Shown piece by piece: positions 19,042 through 28,070 of a DNA stretch of 64,000 nucleotides. This DNA comes from Oerskovia jenensis. Its GTDB lineage: Bacteria > Actinomycetota > Actinomycetes > Actinomycetales > Cellulomonadaceae. The stretch is taken from the NCBI RefSeq assembly GCF_016907235.1, contig NZ_JAFBBO010000001.1, positions 3,472,001 through 3,536,000 of the forward strand, in the 5' to 3' direction. Positions within the stretch are counted from its first letter, which is position 1, and every line of letters starts with the position of its first letter. Made by a program: the position numbers and the translations under genes. The notes beneath the pieces are model-generated. The model saw only the letters and a list, made by a program, of their open reading frames with translations. It had not been told where the DNA came from and did no database searches.

Positions 19042-19737
19042 ATGCTCATCATCGAGGACTACCTGCTGCTCGTGCTGGACGACGTCACGGGCAAGCCCGT
19101 CGGTGACGCCTCGTACCTCCAGCAGGTCGCGGCCGGTGCGCTGCTCGTCGAGCTCGCGCTGACGGGACGCGTCGACCTGGCGGGGGACGCCTCGGGGTGG
19201 CGGTCGGGACGCGTCGTGGTGCGCGACCAGTCGCCGACCGGGAACGCGCTCCTCGACGACGCGCTGTCGACGATCAAGGCGAAGGAGGGCTCGAAGCCCA
19301 AGAGCCTGGTCGAGGTGCTCTCGCGGTCCAAGCCCGCGGACTCCGCGCTCGACGGTCTCGTCGCGCGCGGTCTGCTGCGCCGCGAGGAGGGCCGCATCCT
19401 GGGCATCTTCCCGACGACGCGCTGGCCCGCCGCGGACTCGCGCCACGAGGGCGAGGTGCGGCGCACGCTCACGCGTGTGCTGCGCGACGGCGGCGCGCCC
19501 GACGAGCGGACGGGTGCGCTCGTCGCGATCCTCGCCGCCACGAAGCAGGCGGGCCGCGTCATGTCCGCCGGTGAGGAGCTCACGACGACCGAGCGGCGCG
19601 AGATCGACCACCGCGCCAAGGGGATCGCCGAGGGGAGCTGGGCCGCGGGAGCGACCCGACGCTACGTCGAGGAGATCACGGCGGCCACGACCGCGGCCCT
19701 GACGACGACGGTGATCATCGCCGGCGCCCAGTCCTGA
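19042..19737 (+). CDS. GPP34 (Golgi phosphoprotein 3-like) family protein
   Basis: This 231-residue protein begins MLIIEDYLLLVLDDVTGKPV and contains AAGALLVELALTGRVDL and LVARGLLRREEGRILGIFPT, the hallmarks of the GPP34/GOLPH3 fold. Eukaryotic GOLPH3 binds PI4P at the Golgi. Actinobacterial members are common but their function is not established. The protein has no signal peptide or membrane segment. Confidence 0.85.
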   Translation: MLIIEDYLLLVLDDVTGKPVGDASYLQQVAAGALLVELALTGRVDLAGDASGWRSGRVVVRDQSPTGNALLDDALSTIKAKEGSKPKSLVEVLSRSKPADSALDGLVARGLLRREEGRILGIFPTTRWPAADSRHEGEVRRTLTRVLRDGGAPDERTGALVAILAATKQAGRVMSAGEELTTTERREIDHRAKGIAEGSWAAGATRRYVEEITAATTAALTTTVIIAGAQS

Positions 19738-19787
19738 CCCTCCGCGCTCGGCGGGTGGGGACAGGGCGCGACACTCGCGGGTTTCCC

Positions 19788-19817
19788 TTGACGTGGCGCG
19801 CCCGGGTACAGTAGTTC
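19788..19817 (+). promoter_or_regulatory. Candidate rplY promoter
   Basis: TTGACG (19788-19793) is followed 17-18 bp later by GTAGTT/TAGTTC (19811-19817). An overlapping TACAGT at 19807 is closer to consensus but gives a short spacer. About 215 nt of leader separate it from the rplY start. Confidence 0.45.
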
Positions 19818-20033
19818 GGTTGCCTCGGCGAGGGACGTCTGACGGCCGGTGAGTCACCGGAAGGTCAGCAGGATCCTGATGGGTCCCCGTAATCGACTGG
19901 GCGGTCGTCCTCGTGCGCCCGTCATGTGTCCCGCGCCGACGCAGCCGCCCCGTCCTCCGGTGCCAACCAGCCGGCCGGACAGCCGATCGCTTCCCACTGG
20001 TGGTCGGCCCGCAACCGTTCTTCAGGAGTTCAC
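19818..20033 (+). promoter_or_regulatory. Long rplY leader
   Basis: This leader of about 215 nt carries no convincing ORF. It contains complementary stretches such as GGCCGGTGAGTCACCGG near 19844-19860. An autoregulatory leader for bL25 is possible but unproven. CAGGAG at 20023 is the SD for rplY. Confidence 0.35.
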
Positions 20034-20633
20034 GTGTCCGAGATCAAGCTTGTCGCAGAGGCCCGCACCGAGTTCGGCAAGGGTGCCGCCCGCCGTACCC
20101 GCCGTAACAACCAGATCCCCGCCGTCCTGTACGGGCACGGCACGGACCCCGTCCACATCGCGCTCCCCGCGCACGTGACGACGCTCTCGCTCAAGCAGGC
20201 CAACGCCCTGTTCTCGATCGAGCTCGACGGCAAGGCCGTCCTGGCCCTGGCCAAGGACATCCAGCGCGACCCGGTCAAGGACGTCATCGAGCACATCGAC
20301 CTCCTCATCGTGAAGAAGGGCGAGAAGGTCGAGGTCGAGGTCAACGTGCACGTCGTCGGCGAGTCCGCCCCCGGCACGATCCACGTCGTCGAGTCCCAGA
20401 CGCTGCTCCTCGAGGCAGAGGCCACGCACCTGCCGGAGTCCGTCGAGGTCTCGATCGACGGTCTCGAGGCCGGTCACCTGGTCCGCGCGGGCGAGATCAC
20501 GCTGCCCAAGGGCTCCGTCTTCAACGGTGACCCCGAGCTCACGGTCGTCGCGATCACCGAGCCGCGCAGCGAGGTCGCTGCCGAGGCCGAGGCCGAGGCC
20601 GCCGAGGGCGCAGAGGCTCCCGCCGAGGGCTGA
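20034..20633 (+). CDS. rplY: Large ribosomal subunit protein bL25 (CTC/TL5 type)
   Basis: This 199-residue long-form bL25 has an N-terminal 5S-rRNA-binding domain, with EARTEFGKGAARRTRRNNQIPAVLYGHG and a downstream DIQRDPVKDVIEHIDLL. A C-terminal CTC beta domain ends in DPELTVVAITEPRSE. A Glu/Ala-rich tail closes the protein. The GTG start has CAGGAG 5 bp upstream. It binds 5S rRNA in the central protuberance. The rplY-pth pairing is conserved. Confidence 0.95.
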   Translation: MSEIKLVAEARTEFGKGAARRTRRNNQIPAVLYGHGTDPVHIALPAHVTTLSLKQANALFSIELDGKAVLALAKDIQRDPVKDVIEHIDLLIVKKGEKVEVEVNVHVVGESAPGTIHVVESQTLLLEAEATHLPESVEVSIDGLEAGHLVRAGEITLPKGSVFNGDPELTVVAITEPRSEVAAEAEAEAAEGAEAPAEG

Positions 20634-20777
20634 GCCTCACCCTCCTGAGGGTCGGTCCCCGCTCCGCCGGGTCCGGTCCGCAGGAACGCAGGACACGTAC
20701 GTTCGAGGCGTCCGGTGCCGTACGGCGCCGGGCGCCTCGACCGTTTCCCCCCAGAAGTCGATCAAGGACCAGGTGAC

Positions 20778-21377
20778 ATGACCGACCAGCCGTGGCTCGT
20801 CGTCGGGCTCGGGAATCCCGGACCCACCTACGCGGGCAACCGTCACAACGTCGGCCACATGGTGCTCGACGTCCTGGCCGGTCGCGCCGGCGCGACCTTC
20901 AGCGCGCACAAGGCGCGAGCCGCGGTGGCCGAGGCGCGCCTCGGCGTGCTCCCGGGCGGGGCCCCGGGCCCCCGGGTCCTCCTGGCCAAGCCGTCGACGT
21001 ACATGAACACGTCGGGCGGTCCGGTCGCGGGCCTCGCCCAGTACTTCGGGATCGACCCCGACCACGTGATCGTCGTCCACGACGAGGTGGACATCCCGTT
21101 CGGGGACATCAAGCTCAAGTCCGGTGGCGGCGAGGGCGGTCACAACGGCCTGCGCGACATCACCAAGGCGCTCGGGACCCGTGACTACGTGCGCGTCCGC
21201 GCGGGCGTCGGACGCCCCCCGGGCCGCATGGACACCGCGGACTACGTGCTCAAGAACTTCTCGGGCGCGGAGGCCAAGGAGCTGCCGTTCCTGCTCGACG
21301 ACGCCGCGGACGCCGTCGAGATGGTCCTCACCGAGGGGCTCCTCGCGGCCCAGGGGAAGTTCCACACCAGGGCCTGA
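20778..21377 (+). CDS. pth: Peptidyl-tRNA hydrolase
   Basis: Pth releases tRNA from peptidyl-tRNA that has dropped off the ribosome. The 199-residue enzyme shows [20 protein letters not shown] with the catalytic His, [32 protein letters not shown] with the catalytic Asp, and [17 protein letters not shown] precedes the ATG. In related genomes pth is usually close to mfd. Here a ~40-kb surface-polysaccharide locus follows. Confidence 0.96.
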   Translation: MTDQPWLVVGLGNPGPTYAGNRHNVGHMVLDVLAGRAGATFSAHKARAAVAEARLGVLPGGAPGPRVLLAKPSTYMNTSGGPVAGLAQYFGIDPDHVIVVHDEVDIPFGDIKLKSGGGEGGHNGLRDITKALGTRDYVRVRAGVGRPPGRMDTADYVLKNFSGAEAKELPFLLDDAADAVEMVLTEGLLAAQGKFHTRA

Positions 21378-21426
21378 CGTCGGGCGGTCCCGGACGGCCC
21401 GGCGGCAGGCGTCGACGCGGCCGGAC

Positions 21427-21440
21427 TTCACCCGGGTGAT
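21427..21440. promoter_or_regulatory. Shared EPS-locus element, site A
   Basis: TTCACCCGGGTGAT is nearly a perfect palindrome and the best example of a GGGTGAA-type element seen at several promoters of this locus. A TACGCT -10-like box begins 42 bp downstream of its GTG (21478-21483), ahead of the glycosyltransferase gene at 21539. Confidence 0.45.
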
Positions 21441-21538
21441 GTGTCCCCTTCGTCCGTCGTGCCCTGTTCGCGCGCCCTACGCTGGATCGATATCCAACCT
21501 GGGCGGGCGGCCGTCTCCTGCCCCACGACGGAGGCACG

Positions 21539-22747
21539 ATGACCGAGGGTGTGGCGCTCGCGCACGACTACGCGACACAGCGCGGAGGCGCCGAACGGGT
21601 GGCCCTGTGGCTGGCCGAGGCGTTCCCCGGCTCGCCGATGTACACGACCCTCTACGACCCGGCGGGTACGTTCCCCGAGTTCTCCCGGCTCGAGCTGCGG
21701 ACGTCCGCGCTCGACCGGGTCGGCGCGCTGCGCCGCCACCACCGGCTCGCGCTGCCCCTGCTCGCACCCGCGGTCTCGTCGCAGCGGGTCGACGCCGACG
21801 TCCTGCTCGCGAGCTCCACGGGCTGGGCCCACGGATACCGTGGCGCCGGCCGGACGGTCGTCTACTGCCACGCGCCCGCCCGGTGGCTCTACCAGCGCGA
21901 GCGCTACCTGGGGGGTGCGGACGGAGCGAGCACCGGCGACCGGCTCCGCAGCGGCGTCGCGTCCGCCGCGCTCACCGCGCTGAGCCCGGCCCTGCGCGGC
22001 TGGGACCGACGCGCCGCCGGGCGCGCCGACGTGTACCTCGCCAACTCGACCGTGACCCAGCGAGCGATCCGCGAGGTCTACGGCATCGAGGCCGAGATCC
22101 TGCCCCCGCCCCCCGCGATGCTGCCCGCGGGCCCGGAGCGTCCGGTCCCCGGGATCGCACCGGGGTTCCTGCTGTGCGTCGCACGGCTCCTGCCGTACAA
22201 GAACGTCGACGTCCTGATCGAGGCGGCCCGCCTCGCGGGACGGCACCTGGTGATCGTGGGAGACGGGCCGGACCGGGCACGTCTCGAGGGCCTCGCCGCG
22301 CGCGGACGACCCGTCTCCGGGAGGTTCGGCACGCCGTCGGGCACCGGGGGCGGCGGGACGACGCTGCTGGGCCGGGTCGACGACCCCGAGCTGCGCTGGC
22401 TCTACAGGAGCTGCTCGATGCTCGTGGCCGCCTCGTACGAGGACTACGGGCTGTCCCCGCTCGAGGCCGGCGCCTTCGGGCGACCCTCGGTGGTCCTGCG
22501 GGACGGCGGGTACCTCGACACCGTGGTCGAGGGCGTGACCGGTGCCTTCTTCGACGCCCCCGAGCCCGGTCTCGTGGCGCGGGCAGTCCAGGACGCGTCG
22601 GTCGTCCCGTGGGAGGATGACGTCCTGACCTCGCACGTCGAGACCTTCGCGCTCCCGCGCTTCGTCGCCCGGCTCCGCGAGGTCGTCGAAGAGCAACGTG
22701 GCCTCGTGCACGCAGGTGCCGGCACCTCAGGGGAGAGGGACTCATGA
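21539..22747 (+). CDS. GT4-family glycosyltransferase
   Basis: This 402-residue cytoplasmic or membrane-associated GT-B enzyme opens the polysaccharide locus. It starts ALAHDYATQRGGAERVALWL and has the C-terminal nucleotide-sugar site AASYEDYGLSPLEAGAFGRP (the E-x7-E motif of GT4), followed by LDTVVEGVTGAFFD. VVYCHAPARWLYQRERY resembles mannosyl/glucosyl transferases of O-antigen clusters. The exact sugar is unknown. CGGAGG precedes the ATG. The stop overlaps the next ATG by 4 bp. Confidence 0.9.
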   Translation: MTEGVALAHDYATQRGGAERVALWLAEAFPGSPMYTTLYDPAGTFPEFSRLELRTSALDRVGALRRHHRLALPLLAPAVSSQRVDADVLLASSTGWAHGYRGAGRTVVYCHAPARWLYQRERYLGGADGASTGDRLRSGVASAALTALSPALRGWDRRAAGRADVYLANSTVTQRAIREVYGIEAEILPPPPAMLPAGPERPVPGIAPGFLLCVARLLPYKNVDVLIEAARLAGRHLVIVGDGPDRARLEGLAARGRPVSGRFGTPSGTGGGGTTLLGRVDDPELRWLYRSCSMLVAASYEDYGLSPLEAGAFGRPSVVLRDGGYLDTVVEGVTGAFFDAPEPGLVARAVQDASVVPWEDDVLTSHVETFALPRFVARLREVVEEQRGLVHAGAGTSGERDS

Positions 22748-24627
22748 CAGTACGGGAGTTCGTCCGAACGGTATGGGCCGGCAAGTACTACGTGCTGGCA
22801 GCGGTGCTCGTGGTGGTGACCGCGGCGTTCGTCTACCTCAACCAGCAGGAGACCGTGTACAAGGCGACCGCGACGGTGCGGCTCGTCGGGGTGCAGTCGG
22901 CGCAGGGCGGTGAGCAGGTCGTCGAGGTCACGGTCGACACCGACCTGGCCGACGTCACGTCCGACCCGGTCGTCCAGGCCGCGGCGACCACGCTCGGCTA
23001 CACGGGCAACCCCGCGACACTCGCCGCCCAGGTCTCGGCGGAGTACCCCGGCGAGAGCCAGAAGGTCATCGCCATCAGCGCCAAGACCCTCGACCCGCAG
23101 GAGTCCCAGGACGTGGCCAACGCGTTCGCCGACGCGTACGTCGCCCAGCTCACGGTCCTGCGCGACGCGCAGATCGCGTCGCTCGACGCGAGGAGGCAGG
23201 CGCTCGCCGAACAGCTCGCCGGGGTCACGGCCCGCCTCTCGGTCGCCTCGGACGACCCGCTCGCGCTCGCCGAGAAGGAGACCATCGTCACGGACTACAC
23301 GACCCTGACGGTCCAGGCGAACACGCTCCGGGCGATCACCGTGCCCGGTGAGGTCGAGACGCCCGCGACCGGCGCCGAGGCGCTGGGCCCCGGGCGCAGC
23401 ACGGTCCTCGCGCTCGCGGCCCTGGCCGGGCTCGTCGCGGGCATCGGGCTGGCCTTCGCCCGCCGCGGCCTGGACGTCCGGGTGCGTGGCGCGGCCGACG
23501 CGGCCCGCCTCGCGCAGACCCCCGTCCTGGCCGAGCTCTACGGCGTGCGCACGTCGGACCGCGACTACAGCCACTCGCACACGCTCCCCGTCTCCCGCAA
23601 GCTCGCGACCCCCTTCACCGAGTCGATCCGTGAGCTCAGGACGGCCGTCCAGGTCTCGCTCGCGGAGGCCGACAAGGTCGTCGTGGTGGTCACGGCAGCA
23701 GACCCGCACGCGCCCCGCACGTTCATCGCCGCCAACCTCGCGGCGTCGTTCGCGCTGAGCGGTCGCCGCACGATCGCCGTCTCCGGCGACCTGCGCCGCC
23801 CGCAGCTCGACCGGGTCCTGCCCCCGCCCGAGGGCTGGTCGGGGGACCCGCACACGCTGCGCCCCACGAGCATCCCCAACCTGGGCGTCTTCCCCGTCCC
23901 CGAGGAGGAGATGGACCCGGCGGACTTCCTCGCGACGACCCGTGCGGGCAAGCTCATCGCGGACCTGAGCGACGACGCCGAGGTGGTCGTGATCGATGCC
24001 CCGCCCGTCCTGGCAGCCGCCGACGCGACCATCCTCGGACGCTACGCCACGGGTGTCGTGCTCATCGCGTCCGCGGGCAAGACCGACCGGGCCGTCCTCG
24101 CGGAGGCCTCCGAACGGCTGCGCATCAACAACGTGCCTCTCGTGGGCATCGCGCTCGCGGGCGTCAAGAGCGACCGGCGCATGCTCTACGCCTCGACGTA
24201 CGGCGACCCGGACCGGCAGGAGGACGGACAGCTCAGCAGGTCGGCGGGGGGCGAGGCCGTCGCGCAGGCGCCCGCGCTCGCGGCCGAACGTCCGGACACG
24301 GGCGGCTCGGGGACGACCGGCGTCGAGCAGGTCGACGAGCCCCGGCGCGCGGCCCGCGAGCGGGCCGCCGCCGTCGTCACCGACGCCCCGTCCGCGGCGG
24401 CGGAGGCCCGGTCCGCGGCGACGACGGCCGCGCCCTCGGCGACCACGCCGTCCCGTCGGGACGCCGGGGGCCGACAGGGACCGCTGCTGTCGCCCGAGTG
24501 GGGCAAGATCTCGACCGTGCCCGGAGGGCAGGGCGAGGCGCGTCCCCGTGCGGCCACGGCGCGCAAGAGCGACGAGCCGGAGCAGGGGGGTAGCAGCGCA
24601 GGGCGCAAGCTGCCGTTCCGTTGGTGA
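22744..24627 (+). CDS. Wzz-type co-polymerase fused to BY-kinase-like domain (degenerate Walker A)
   Basis: This 627-residue inner-membrane protein controls polysaccharide chain length or assembly by homology. Two membrane segments (about residues 15-31 and 219-239) bracket a Wzz-like external domain. A cytoplasmic BY-kinase-like domain follows, with Walker A'-like SGDLRRPQ (about 347-354) and Walker B VVVIDAPPVLAAADAT (about 414-429). The Walker A position reads TAADPHAPRTFIAANLAA (about 317-334), lacking the GK[ST] core. No C-terminal Tyr cluster is visible; the ~120-residue tail is Ala/Arg-rich. It may be a non-catalytic regulator. It overlaps both neighbours by 4 bp. Confidence 0.88.
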   Translation: MTVREFVRTVWAGKYYVLAAVLVVVTAAFVYLNQQETVYKATATVRLVGVQSAQGGEQVVEVTVDTDLADVTSDPVVQAAATTLGYTGNPATLAAQVSAEYPGESQKVIAISAKTLDPQESQDVANAFADAYVAQLTVLRDAQIASLDARRQALAEQLAGVTARLSVASDDPLALAEKETIVTDYTTLTVQANTLRAITVPGEVETPATGAEALGPGRSTVLALAALAGLVAGIGLAFARRGLDVRVRGAADAARLAQTPVLAELYGVRTSDRDYSHSHTLPVSRKLATPFTESIRELRTAVQVSLAEADKVVVVVTAADPHAPRTFIAANLAASFALSGRRTIAVSGDLRRPQLDRVLPPPEGWSGDPHTLRPTSIPNLGVFPVPEEEMDPADFLATTRAGKLIADLSDDAEVVVIDAPPVLAAADATILGRYATGVVLIASAGKTDRAVLAEASERLRINNVPLVGIALAGVKSDRRMLYASTYGDPDRQEDGQLSRSAGGEAVAQAPALAAERPDTGGSGTTGVEQVDEPRRAARERAAAVVTDAPSAAAEARSAATTAAPSATTPSRRDAGGRQGPLLSPEWGKISTVPGGQGEARPRAATARKSDEPEQGGSSAGRKLPFRW

Positions 24628-25868
24628 CGACGCGGCGCGCTGGGGGGCCGCCACCCGACCGGCCGGTGCGCGTCCTCGTCCTCGACCACACGGGAGAGCT
24701 CGGCGGCGCCGAGCTCGCACTGGTCAGGCTCGTCGAGGAGCTCGGCCCGGACGTCGACGTGCGCGTGCTGCTGTTCTCGGGCGGCCCCCTGGTCGACCGC
24801 CTGCGCGCAGCGGGTGCGGTCGTCGAGGTCCTGCCGCTCGACCCCGCGACGGCGACCGCCTCCCGGGACGCCGTGGGGCGCGCCGGCCTCGGTCAGCTCG
24901 TCTCGCTGGCGCGCCTCGTCCCGTTCACGTGGCGGCTCGCGCGCCGGGTCCGTGCACTGCGCCCGGACGTCGTCCACACGACCTCGCTCAAGTCCGACGT
25001 GCTGGGCGTGCTGCCCGCACGGTGGGCGCGGGCCGCGCTCGTCTGGCACGTCCACGACCGGATCGCCGACGACTACCTCCCGGTGCGGGTCGCGAGCGTC
25101 TTCCGCTGGGCCTCGACCCGGTTCCCCGCGGAGGTGGTCGTGAACTCGCAGGCCACCGCGTCGACGCTCCCCGGCCCGACGACGGTCGCCTACCCGGGTT
25201 TCGCGGCCGCGCAGGTGCGCCCGCCCGCTGCCCGGACCGGAGGTCGGTCAGGAGCCGCCGCCGCAGCCCCTGCCCGACGTCGGGTCCGGCAGCCGGTCGT
25301 GGGCATGGTCGGCAGGATCAGCCCGACGAAGGGGCAGCTCGAGCTCGTGCGCGCGGCCCGCAGGGTGCTCGACGAGCACCCCGGCACGTCGTTCCGCATC
25401 GTGGGGGAACCGAGCTTCGGCGCCGAGGGCTACGCCGCGCAGGTGCGCGCCGAGGCGGACCGTCTCGGCGTGGCCGAGCGCGTCGTCTGGACGGGTTTCG
25501 TGGCAGACCCGTCGGTCGAGCTCGACGGGTTCGACGTGTGCGTGCACGCGTCCCCCGTCCCCGAACCGTTCGGGCAGGTCGTGGTCGAGGCGATGGTCCG
25601 CGAGGTACCGGTCGTCGCGACCCGTGCGGGGGGCGTCGTGGAGGTCCTGGCCGGGACGCCGGACGACTCCGCGCCGTTGGGCGAGCTCGTCGAGCCGGGG
25701 GACGTCGAGTCGTTGGCCCGGGGCATCTCGGCCGTGCTCGCCGACCCGGAGGGGTCGGCGGCCAGGGCCCGCCGCGCGGCACGCGTCGCGCAGGACCGTT
25801 TCGCCGCGGCACGGACCGCGGAGGTCGTCAGCGAGGTGTGGCGCCGCGTCGCCGGGCGCGCTCGATGA
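24624..25868 (+). CDS. GT4-family glycosyltransferase
   Basis: This 414-residue GT-B enzyme has an N-terminal VLVLDHTGELGGAELALVRL acceptor-side motif and C-terminal VVGMVGRISPTKGQLELVRA. The E-x7-E site is in PEPFGQVVVEAMVREVPVVA. The substrate is unknown. The GTG start overlaps the preceding TGA (GTGA). The 3' end overlaps the convergent gene at 25828 by 41 bp. Confidence 0.9.
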   Translation: MTTRRAGGPPPDRPVRVLVLDHTGELGGAELALVRLVEELGPDVDVRVLLFSGGPLVDRLRAAGAVVEVLPLDPATATASRDAVGRAGLGQLVSLARLVPFTWRLARRVRALRPDVVHTTSLKSDVLGVLPARWARAALVWHVHDRIADDYLPVRVASVFRWASTRFPAEVVVNSQATASTLPGPTTVAYPGFAAAQVRPPAARTGGRSGAAAAAPARRRVRQPVVGMVGRISPTKGQLELVRAARRVLDEHPGTSFRIVGEPSFGAEGYAAQVRAEADRLGVAERVVWTGFVADPSVELDGFDVCVHASPVPEPFGQVVVEAMVREVPVVATRAGGVVEVLAGTPDDSAPLGELVEPGDVESLARGISAVLADPEGSAARARRAARVAQDRFAAARTAEVVSEVWRRVAGRAR

Positions 25869-27000
25869 CGTCGCGCATGGCGCGCCCCTGGACGTCCCAC
25901 GTGGGGATGTCGTCGTCCTGGTGGGTGTCGGTCGCCGCGGGCGCGGTGAGCGCGACGCGCACGGCCTGCGGGTAGTCGGCGGGCGCGGCAACCGTGACCC
26001 GCGGGTCGCGCGCGTCGCGGAAGCCCGCGACCGGGGTCGCGACGACCGGTCGCCCCACGGCCCGGTACTCGTAGAGCTTGAGCGGGTCGAGGCTGTCCGT
26101 GAAGTCGTCGACGAGGTGGGGGACCAGGAGCGCGGTCGCGTGCTGGAGGTAGGCGGGCACCTCGGTCCAGGGGCGCGCACCGAGCAGCCGCACCCCGGCG
26201 GCCGTGAGGTCGTCGTACTCCTGGCTCGTCAGGTCGAGCACGGGCCCGACGACCACGACGGTCCCGGTCCCGGCCGTCGTCGCGGCGGTCCGGGCGACGA
26301 GGTCGAGGTCGAAGCGGTCGCGGTGGACGGTGCCCAGGTAGAGGGCGACGGGCCCGACGGGCAGGTCGGCGGGGCGGTCGCGGGGCAGCCGGTAGCGGTC
26401 GACGTCGACACCGTTGGTGACGAGGGTGACGGCGCGCTCGGCGCCCTTGCTCGCGGCGAGGTGGGGCGAGCACACGGTCACCTCCTCGCACGCCCGCAGC
26501 AGGAGCGCCTCGTCGGCGAGCAGCCGACGGCGGATCTCGGGCGGGCGGTCGGCCGCGACCCAGTCGTCGGTCACGTCGTACAGCGACGGCCAGCCGGTGT
26601 CCTCGACCAGGGTCGCTGCCGCGGGATCGTTGACCCACAGCACGGGGCGCGTGAGTCCGACGCGGCGTGCGGCCCGGCGCACGAGCGAGGCGAGGCGGGC
26701 GTCGACCCGGGGGTCGACGCGGCGGGGCAGGATCTTGGTCGGCTGGTAGAGCCAGAGCTGGTCGGGCCCGACGCCCTCGACCGGGTCCGCACGCCGGAGC
26801 CCGTGGCCGGCGCGGGGCCGGAAGCCGCGGCGGGCCTCGTGCAGCGGGTCCGCCGCAGGCTCGACGAACAGCACCACGAGTGCCGGGTCGGCCCGCAGGA
26901 GCTCGGTCACGAGGTACTGGTTGCGGCGCCACACGAGGTCCCACGACTCGAGCGAGACGACGACGAGCTCGTGCACCACGGGTGGGGAGAGGTCGCTCAC
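25828..27000 (-). CDS. Glycosyltransferase, TuaH-like
   Basis: This 390-residue GT-B-type protein contains ELVVVSLESWDLVWRRNQYL near the N-terminus, YDVTDDWVAADRPPEIRRR in the middle, and the C-terminal site SLDPLKLYEYRAVGRPVVAT. This pattern resembles teichuronic-acid-type TuaH glycosyltransferases, but the assignment is tentative. The GTG overlaps the upstream TGA by 4 bp. Its last 41 bp overlap the convergent gene ending at 25868. Confidence 0.82.
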   Translation of the reverse strand: MSDLSPPVVHELVVVSLESWDLVWRRNQYLVTELLRADPALVVLFVEPAADPLHEARRGFRPRAGHGLRRADPVEGVGPDQLWLYQPTKILPRRVDPRVDARLASLVRRAARRVGLTRPVLWVNDPAAATLVEDTGWPSLYDVTDDWVAADRPPEIRRRLLADEALLLRACEEVTVCSPHLAASKGAERAVTLVTNGVDVDRYRLPRDRPADLPVGPVALYLGTVHRDRFDLDLVARTAATTAGTGTVVVVGPVLDLTSQEYDDLTAAGVRLLGARPWTEVPAYLQHATALLVPHLVDDFTDSLDPLKLYEYRAVGRPVVATPVAGFRDARDPRVTVAAPADYPQAVRVALTAPAATDTHQDDDIPTWDVQGRAMRDVIERARRRGATPR

Positions 27001-28070
27001 GTCGTGGGGCTCCGTCGCTCGTCGTGCGGTGGGCGTCCCGGCCGGACGACGTCGCGGTACACGGCTGCCGTCCCCTCGACCTGGGCCGCGGGCGTGAAGC
27101 GGGTGCGCTGGACCGTCCGTGCGGCCTCGCCGTAGGCGTCGCGCCGCTCGGGCGACCTCGCGAGCCGCGCGAGGTGCTCGCCGGCCCGGGCGACGTCGGT
27201 CGACGGGTAGAGGGCGAGCGGGTCGAGCCCGGCGAGGGTCTCGAGGTGCCCGCCGGCCTCGGCGGCGACGACGGGCAGTGCGTTCGACATGGCTTCCAGG
27301 ACGCTGAGACCGAGGCCCTCGACGGGGCACGGGGCCAGGAGGACGGCCGCACGCCGCATGAGGTCGTCGACGTCGGACCGGGCGCCGAGGAACTGCACGT
27401 GCCGCGTGAGCCCTTCGCGGGCGGCGAGGGCCTCGAGGTCGGCGCGCTGCGACCCGTCGCCCGCGACGAGGAGCCGCCAGCCGTCGTCGTGCAGGCGGGA
27501 CGCGGCGAAGGCGAGCACGCCCAGGTCGGTGCGCTTCTCGGGTTCGAGCCGCTGGACGAGCAGGACGCTGCGTTCGCGGGCCGCTGCGTCCGGCGCGGCG
27601 GGTCGGTCGTCGATCCCGGGATGGACGACGACGCTGTCCCCGTCGACGTGGTCGGCGACGTACCGGCTGATGGAGATCTGTGCGCGCACGGGGCGGCGCG
27701 CGACCGCGGCGGTCAGGCCCGCCGCGGGGCCACTGCCCCGGGGCCGCGCGAAGTGGCGCGTGGCGACCACGGGGGGCAGGCCCCGGACGGTCGCTCCGGC
27801 GAGCGAGGCAGCGATCTCGGCCGACGTCATGTGGGCGTGCACGACGTCGGCCCCCGGGGCGGTCGCGCGGATCGTGCGCACGACCTGGGCGAGCGAGCCC
27901 GCGGGCAGGACCCGCACGGTCGGGTCGTCGACCGTGGCCCGCATGCGGGGCACGTCGCCGCCGACGACGACGACCTGGTCCCCGTGGGACGACTGCGCGC
28001 GTGCCAGTCGGGCGACGTGCCGTTCGACCCCCGCGAAGGCGTCGGAGTGCACGACGTGGAGCACTCTCAC
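26997..28070 (-). CDS. GT4-family glycosyltransferase
   Basis: This 357-residue GT4 protein starts VRVLHVVHSDAFAGVERHVA and contains LVQRLEPEKRTDLGVLAFAA. The nucleotide-sugar site is CPVEGLGLSVLEAMSNALPV. It is third in a translationally coupled minus-strand run, 31623 to 25828, joined by GTGA overlaps at both ends. Confidence 0.9.
   Translation of the reverse strand: MRVLHVVHSDAFAGVERHVARLARAQSSHGDQVVVVGGDVPRMRATVDDPTVRVLPAGSLAQVVRTIRATAPGADVVHAHMTSAEIAASLAGATVRGLPPVVATRHFARPRGSGPAAGLTAAVARRPVRAQISISRYVADHVDGDSVVVHPGIDDRPAAPDAAARERSVLLVQRLEPEKRTDLGVLAFAASRLHDDGWRLLVAGDGSQRADLEALAAREGLTRHVQFLGARSDVDDLMRRAAVLLAPCPVEGLGLSVLEAMSNALPVVAAEAGGHLETLAGLDPLALYPSTDVARAGEHLARLARSPERRDAYGEAARTVQRTRFTPAAQVEGTAAVYRDVVRPGRPPHDERRSPTT

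Noticed and set aside
21378-21538. tRNA- or att-type integration site at the start of the polysaccharide locus
   Set aside because: No tRNA gene, direct-repeat pair with the mfd side, or integrase was visible.
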